Positions 57,814 through 64,000 of a stretch of DNA of 64,000 nt are shown piece after piece (the stretch's first letter is position 1; every line of letters starts with the position of its first letter). The stretch lies in assembly GCA_001600095.1 (NCBI GenBank), contig BCIX01000002.1:496001-560000 (forward strand), written 5' to 3'. A program made the position numbers and the translations under genes. The notes under the pieces were generated by a model. That model worked only from the letters and a program-made list of their open reading frames with translations. It did no database searches and was not told where the DNA came from. This DNA comes from Bullera alba. Lineage: Eukaryota > Basidiomycota > Tremellomycetes > Tremellales > Bulleraceae.

Positions 57814-60376
57814 CTACTTGAACACGATCTCTTCCGTCTCGTCGACGAGCTCCTCGATCCATTCCTCTACCTTCTCCTCGGCAGTCTCCTCCTGGCTCTT
57901 CTTGTGAAGCTGCTTGCCACGGGATTGACGGGCAGAAGCCAGACGAGCGACGTTCCTCGATCGCCAAGCGTCCCACTCGGCAATGTCCCGCTGTCGCTGG
58001 GCGAGCTTCTCCGCACTGCCTCGGTTCTCCTCGGCCGCATCCTCCTCGTCGAACGCTCGGGAGTGCTCCTTGAGCTCCTTTCGGACCTTGCGCTGGGCGT
58101 CCTTGGGGAGCAGTGTAGGTGGTCGAGGTCGCCACAGGAACTGCTTGAATCGGTCTTTCTGCTCGGCAACAAGCTCGGCACCTTTGAAGTCCCAGATCTT
58201 GTATCCAGGCTCGGGCTAAAAGTGGCATCAGCAAATGTCTCAATCGATTGCTCGATCAGTACTCACAGTCTGTCTCCACGACGAGGCCGAGGTACCGAGG
58301 TACCTTCCAGATGGGTCCCAAGCGATGTCGGTGATACCGTAGTGCTCTCCAGTACCGAGCAACTGGACGTTTGCTCCGGGCTCGGCCTCTCGTCGAGCTG
58401 GGTTGTCATCGGTGACAAAATCGAGATCCCAGAACTCGATGTCGAACTTGGTCGACGAACCGATGGTCGCAAGCACAATGTGTCGACCCTTGGGCGACCA
58501 AAGGAGCGTGTTGGCGATCTTGCCGTCAAGGTGCTTGATCGGCGCAAAGTCGCCCTTCTTCGTGTCAAGCTGGTAGAAGTCGATGTTGTACTTGAGCACA
58601 ACACCGGGGATCTGCTGACCGTAGTTCGGGTCGTTGGTCGAGACAATGGCGAATCGGTTGCCCTGGGGCTCCCAAGCGAACTGGGGGACGTAGTCTGAAT
58701 TTAGCTACGAACTTCTTTGTATCACTCACCCTTGTGCTCGATGACTTCAACGGGGAAGTCCTTCTCACGAAGTCGGAATAGTTCCAGGTTGCAGAAGGTG
58801 GCCTTCTTGGACTTGGCCTTTCGAGCGTGTCTGTCGACCTTGACACAAAGGAAGTCTCCTTGGTTTTGCCAGAAGAATTTGCACTGAAGACAACATCAGC
58901 GATGATTCTTAACATATGGCACTCACGTCTGTGACGTTGAACAAGTTCTTCGATCGAAGCACGGTACGCGAAGGGACAGCCATCAGGTTGACTCTGGCCG
59001 GCTGGTTGACGGCCTCTGGCTGCCAGTAGACGAGCATGCACTCTCTGCCCTTTCCAGCCTTCCTGTTGTCCCAGTCCTTCTCGCTCATTGGGCACCACTC
59101 AAAGTCCTGGACACCGTCGATCTTGACAGACTTCTTGTCGAGGAGACCCATCTCGGGCAGCTGGTAGATCTGGATGGACTGACCAATAGCCACTCGAGCA
59201 ACGTAAGCGTCATCGGGCGACCACTTGAAAGCGGGCCATTGAAGACGTGGGGGTCCGTCGACGTCCTGGACTGGCTTCTCGGCGGGGAAGGTTCGGAGGA
59301 CCTTTTGAGCCTTGATGTCCCAGATGACGTACGAGTGACCCTCGTCCTCGGGGCCAAAGGTCTCCCTGAGAGCGGGGTTGGGAGAGTTTTCGTAGTTGCC
59401 AAGAGGCTCGTCGGACCAGGTGACGAGGTAGTTCTCGCATGGCGAAAACTGGATTAGCCTGACGCCTGGGTGGGTCAATCGGAGGATGTTGACACCGATG
59501 GGTCCGTCGAGGTTGGGTCCGGACCAAAGGGCGACACCGACACGGTGAAGCGAAGAAAGGTAGGTACCGAGAGGAGACCATTGGAGGTAGAGTTCTCCCC
59601 ATTTCTGCAAATCAGCAGAGTCCCAATGCAGACTAGACTCACGCTGTTCTTGAGGACCTTGCCCTCTGTGCTCCTGACATTGTCGGAGACTCCGTTCCTG
59701 CCGTTCCACATGATCTCGACGTCTGTGTCTCGGAAAGTGAGGTACTGGTCTCGACCAGCAGCGTCGCCCAGCCAGCTTCGGACGTGGTCCTACATGTCAG
59801 CGGTGATCGATAGAGTTGAACACACCTTTTCGAGGTACTGCTTCTCTCTCCATCCGGTTGGGAGCTCGCCCTCGCCGATGGGCAAGTTGGCATAACGCTC
59901 AATATCTCCGAATCTGTTGACGTAGAGTGTATGGGCTTTACCGAACGAAGTACCGTCAAGGACTCGCAGAGCATTCTCAGCCTGCTGAGCATCTGGGTAG
60001 GTGAGGAAGAGGAATCTATCGAACATCAGCTGCGAGTCTCACTGTAATGGAAAAAAGCTCACCCTTTGTTGGTAGCAGCCTTGTCGTCCCATGGCATGCT
60101 AATTTTGTCCTCGTCGATTGGCGCGCCGGCCTTCTCAAACACCTGCCTCAGCCTGTCCACCAATCGAGCCTTCTTGCTTTCGTCCACGATCGGCACATTG
60201 TCGAGCACAAGAACGTTTTCAAAGCCAGACTGGGTGTCGACAGCATACCTGAATGTTAGACGAAGTTCACTTTATATGTTTCCTCACTTTTGCTCAATCT
60301 CAGCAAAACCCTCCTCGAGCTCGGCCTGGAGGTCGAGCTCCTCCTCTTCGTCGTAGTTGTATCCGTTCTCAGACAT
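57814..60376 (-). CDS. PRT1: Translation initiation factor eIF3 subunit b
   Basis: The scaffold subunit of eIF3. From the ATG at 60376 ([20 protein letters not shown]) an acidic N terminus leads to the RRM ([40 protein letters not shown]), which binds eIF3a/j. A beta-propeller follows with [80 protein letters not shown] and [20 protein letters not shown]. The C-terminal helix that binds eIF3i/g reads [20 protein letters not shown] and [21 protein letters not shown] charged coil ends in [18 protein letters not shown]. About 740 residues, with seven or so short introns. It is convergent with SNT2. Confidence 0.97.
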
Positions 60377-60724
60377 GGTGCGTGGTATGTATGGTGAATG
60401 ACGAGGACCTTAGCTGCACTCAAGTCTGTACAGCTGGAGATCGACGAGACAAAAGCAATTTCGCCATTGATGCGCGGAAATGGGGGGGACCAAATATAGA
60501 ATCGCAGCATTACGCCAAGCAGAGATCCGAGACCAGCAAGAGACCAGCAAGAGACCAGCAAGAGACCAGCTTGACTGCATGAGCTGCTGGAGCAACACGA
60601 TGACTGATGCCTCAGACTGCTGCTGAGCAGAATGAACTATAGATGCAGAGAGAATAGCAGAATAAGTCTATATGAGGAGAAACAACAGAACCAAAACCCC
60701 TGCCGAAACGCTGAAACTTGGAAA
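60377..60724. other. Intergenic region, eIF3b promoter
   Basis: 348 bases between the eIF3b start and the glycosyltransferase stop, both on the minus strand. It holds an 11-bp tandem repeat (60531-60574), about 155 to 200 bp upstream of the eIF3b ATG, and otherwise nothing recognisable. Confidence 0.5.
60531..60574 (+). repeat. 11-bp tandem repeat, four units
   Basis: Three perfect copies of gaccagcaaga begin at 60531, 60542 and 60553, and a fourth, diverged at two positions (gaccagcttga), begins at 60564. It is the only clear minisatellite in the window. On the minus strand the unit reads TCTTGCTGGTC. It may be a cluster of regulator sites for eIF3b or neutral slippage. Confidence 0.9.
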
Positions 60725-63700
60725 CTAGAACTGGAACAGCAGCACTGTGGTCATTTGTCAGTAGGGTTCGCGCAACTCTTCTGTGGATGCGATACTCACG
60801 CCAGGGGTTCAGAACGATAGGGTAGAGGAAATGACAACACGCCGATGCCATGATGGGCAGGATACATGTGAAGTTGGTGCTATTAACGGTCAGCCTAGCT
60901 CACGGCTGGCCCAATGAGTCGAGAGGTACTCACATTCTGTATCCGTAAGGTACGAGGGGCGAGGCCACCAGACCGACACCAATGATGATGACCCAGGAAA
61001 CGATCCAAATGTCCCAGAACCGCTTCCACATGGCCGGCCACTCCTTGAAGAAGTGCGAGAGCTCGACCTCCTTGATCGTGGACGCCCACTGCATGTTGTA
61101 TCCGGTCAAATGGGCCAAGCTGATATTGTTAGCGGGCGACCTATGCCAGTAGAATAGTCCACTTACAGAGCGGTGGTCAAGTGCCATGGCAGGCCACAGA
61201 AGAAGAAAAAGAAGAAGATGACCCACTGCAAGGGGTCAGCCGAGTCGTACGTCACGAGTCAGTTTACTCACTTTGAAGTTGCCGACCAGAGCGTTACCCA
61301 GACTGTTGGTGTTTAGACGGTACTGGAAGACTGCCGAGGAAACGTTCGAGAGACCGGAGAAGATGACCACACCTAAAACATCAGCCACAGTCCAACCAAT
61401 CGTACTCACAAGTCAAGAACACCTGCCACGAGTCGAGGTAGAACAGATCCAAGCTGTCACTGAAGAGACCGACGAGGGCCCAGTTGAGCAAAGACAAGAA
61501 AAGGGCACAGGCGATGGCGTAGTACGAGGAGATGTAGGCGAGAACGGAGATCTTCGAGTGAAGGGGGATACCGTCGGCCCAAACGAATCGGTGGAACAAA
61601 GGGGTGATGGGACCTTTGGTAAACCACTTTCGGAGGGGCTGGAAAAGCAACTCGGAACATCCATAAGCGTACTTTTGCCATCGATTGAGCTGAGAGATTA
61701 GCGACAGTCATTCTAGAGCTAGACTCACCTCGTCATCGGCAGTCAAAGATACACCTTCCTGGAAACCACCGTTCGAGTACGAAGCCCATCGGATTGACCA
61801 ACCCTTCATCTGCAAACGCAAAGCCTGATCGAAATCCTCAGACACATGGGTTTCAGACCAACACTTCAGAATACCATCGTCGGGATCGATGAACGAAGCG
61901 TCTTGAATGGCTTTCCAGCGGAGGAAGGCATTGTGACCGACAAAGGGGGCGACTTCACCGTTGGCTGTACAGAAGGAGATGGCAGAGTTGATTCGGGTGG
62001 TGAACGAGGTGATACCGTTTTCAAAGAAATGGCCGACGACTTGCATGACAGCGGATTCGTGCTGGATGATGGCAATGTTGGGCGAGTTTGTGAATTCGCT
62101 GTTGGGATAGTCAGGACCGCCATTCAGATCTCGAGCGGTGCACTTACGAAACAGCATCGAGGAAACAGTCTTCAGGTACTCGGGTGTCAGAGTCGATGAT
62201 CAGGATGACGTCTCCGATTCGGATGTTACCAGCGGCCCATGCGACACCATTGCTCTCTTCGAGGGCTTGAGCGAGAGCTTGCTCGTACAGGTCCTTCTCG
62301 TCGTCGTGGGTCCATCTGTACTCCTCCTGCTCTTCTTCGTTGTTCTCGGATGGCGAAGGGGGCTCAGGTCGGGTCTCGTCCATGATTTCCTCGACTCGCA
62401 GAGATAGTTTACAACCAAAGTTCATGTTGGAAGCCTGATCATTAGCATCGCTCTATGTCTTTCAAAGCTCACCTTTTTGAATCGACCTTTACGGATGAAG
62501 CCTTCGTGGCCATGCTTAGGTCTAGCGGTCCAGCCAATGTTGTTTCGGTCGTAGTAGGCCTTTCGGATCTCCTGTTCCTCTTCGTCCCAGATCTGCATAC
62601 CGTCGTCGAAGATGAAAATGTTGACGGATCCACCTTGTCGCTCGTAGCTGAGCCAGGTCAGTCGTGAATTCGGCACGCAGACTCATGGTCACTCACGTGG
62701 TAATGGCCTTCTTCAACGATTCGACAGTGGGGATGATGACTCCTTCGAGACCCTCCTTGTACACGGGCATTTGGATGGTGACGTGGGGCAATTTGCCGGT
62801 CATTCTCTCTGGCGCTTTACCAGAGTAGAAAGCACTGTTCTGGTGGCACTGCGCAACGGGTCCGAACATCTGCCAGAGGTTTCCGCAGACACAGATACAG
62901 AAGAACTGGGAGTCAGCTCTCGCCATGCGGGTAATGACTCACAATACCAAGCAAGTAGCCGAACGGGGACGTGGCGAGAAGCGCAAAACGGAGATACGAT
63001 CCGTCCAAAAGAGCCTCCTTGATGAGATTTCCTGATTATAAGCGAATGCTCCCTGTCTCAAGGCACTCACGCATTCCAGAACCGATGAAGAGGAAACACA
63101 GGATTATGGCTAATCCAGAAACCAAAGGCGCATACAGCATAACAGGTCGCTTGTCTCGCATCTCCCATTCTCCCGGCTCAGCGCCGATCTTGCCCTCCTC
63201 GTCCTCCTTGTCGCCGAGCTCTCGCTCCATGTCGGCATCACGGTCGACCCAACCCTCCTCTGGTTCCTCGTCCTTCTCATCCGGGGCATCCTCGCCTTCC
63301 AGCAAAGCGAGCTCCATGTTCCTGCCGGACCATACATAGTGGACCATTCGCTGCTCGAGAGCCTCAACCGAGGGTATCAGAGACTCAACCTCGTCGGCCC
63401 AAACGACCAGACAAGCTTCCTTTCGGCAAAAGGCGGCAAACTGGTGCTTTCTGGCACCAGCGAGGTGGGAGAGCTCGTCTAGAATCTGGATACGGGTGTT
63501 GACGTCGAGCATGACCTCGACAGCATCATCGGGACTAGGCTGTCAGCGGCATTCGCAAAAGGTGACTTACCATCTTGACATGATCGCCTGAACGACTAAA
63601 CTCGTCACTTTGATTGCGACTTCCGGGTTCAGCGTGGAGATTGCAGAGTCCCACTCCATGACTCTCTGAGCGAGACCCTTGGCACCTCTCTGGCCTCGCT

Positions 63701-64000
63701 TGGGCTGAGGGAACGTTCGCAGCATCCTCTTCTTCACTCTAGACTGGTCAGCGCTAGTCTTTTCCGCTCGACTCACCGAAGGGACACCAGACCGTCGAAT
63801 CTTGCATCTCTGAACCACCCTTCTCTGTCGGCCGTGTTCCACAGGTGCCTAACCATGACATCGTACTTGTCCTTGGACCGGCCAGATCGTGGATCGTCGT
63901 AATCGCTGTCGCTATCAGAAGTGTCTCCATCCTCTGAGCCTTCGCTCTCGGAGCCCGACGACGTCGCCCTTTCACTAGAGCCAGCATCGGAAAGCTCCCA
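60725..64000 (-). CDS. Family 2 processive polysaccharide synthase (chitin/cellulose/hyaluronan synthase-like), N terminus cut off
   Basis: A membrane glycosyltransferase expected to polymerise a cell-wall or capsule glycan from a nucleotide sugar at the plasma membrane. The window's right edge cuts the N terminus. Visible from there: an acidic Ser-rich stretch, a soluble domain (VMVRHLWNTADREGWFRDAR, MEWDSAISTLNPEVAIKVTS, ELSHLAGARKHQFAAFCRKE), a first membrane helix (LVSGLAIILCFLFIGSG), then the GT-A core with VTIQMPVYKEGLEGVIIPTV, FIFDDGMQIWD, the metal-site ILIIDSDTRVPED, and the acid SEDFDQALRLQ. The acceptor-binding motif is DDELNRWQKY, so RW is kept but the Gln of QxxRW is Glu. Several helices follow (AYISSYYAIACALFLSLLNW, RFWDIWIVSWVIIIGVGLVA, MASACCHFLYPIVLNPW), ending at 60725. 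It differs from chitin synthases, which have QRRRW. The product cannot be assigned. Confidence 0.88.

Overview
The window looks like a gene-dense chromosome segment of a filamentous or yeast-like basidiomycete, most probably a Tremellomycete of the Cryptococcus/Kwoniella kind (an inference from style, not from a database match). The support is a high coding density on both strands, very many short introns (about 45-70 nt, GTGAGT/GTAAGT/GTACGT donors, CTGAC/CTAAC-like branch sites, YAG acceptors), and fungal-specific genes such as homocitrate synthase of the alpha-aminoadipate lysine pathway. I see no transposon, rRNA, tRNA, CRISPR or viral sequence. Every gene below was rebuilt by joining exons across introns by eye, so gene outlines are firmer than individual splice sites.

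Layout, left to right: a partial unrecognised Thr/Pro/His-rich protein (-); COQ7 ubiquinone hydroxylase (+); homocitrate synthase (-); FEN1 flap endonuclease (-); a PhzF-fold isomerase-like protein (-); a Met/Gly-rich unrecognised gene (+); a complete KDM5/Lid2-type histone H3K4 demethylase (-); a DH-domain Rho GEF (+); a Cid1-like nucleotidyltransferase (+); SLX4 (-); an SHPRH/Irc20-type SNF2-RING ubiquitin ligase (+); eIF2 gamma (-); a 66-residue complex I subunit (+); the SEACAT/GATOR2 subunit Mtc5/WDR59 (-); a Tlg1/syntaxin-6 t-SNARE (+); an NmrA-like reductase (-); an unrecognised protein with a mitochondrial-looking N terminus (+); a MATH-BTB protein (-); a small two-helix membrane protein (+); a WDR5/Swd3 WD40 protein (+); Snt2 (+); eIF3b (-); and a partial family 2 polysaccharide synthase (-) running off the right end.

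Most genes are housekeeping and unrelated to each other. Two themes stand out. First, three proteins of the histone H3K4-methylation system lie in one 46-kb stretch: an eraser (KDM5), a COMPASS scaffold (WDR5/Swd3) and, directly downstream of Swd3 on the same strand, Snt2, which in yeasts is found in a complex with a KDM5-family protein. Second, three genome-maintenance genes (FEN1, SLX4, SHPRH/Irc20) have ACGCGT (MCB-type) hexamers in their upstream regions, one of them in the shared SLX4-SHPRH promoter. The window also holds minute exons (13-nt first exons in FEN1 and the complex I subunit, a 21-nt internal exon in the Met-rich gene), an 11-bp tandem repeat upstream of eIF3b, and a divergent promoter with doubled CACGTG boxes. 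I found no clearly new multi-gene system.
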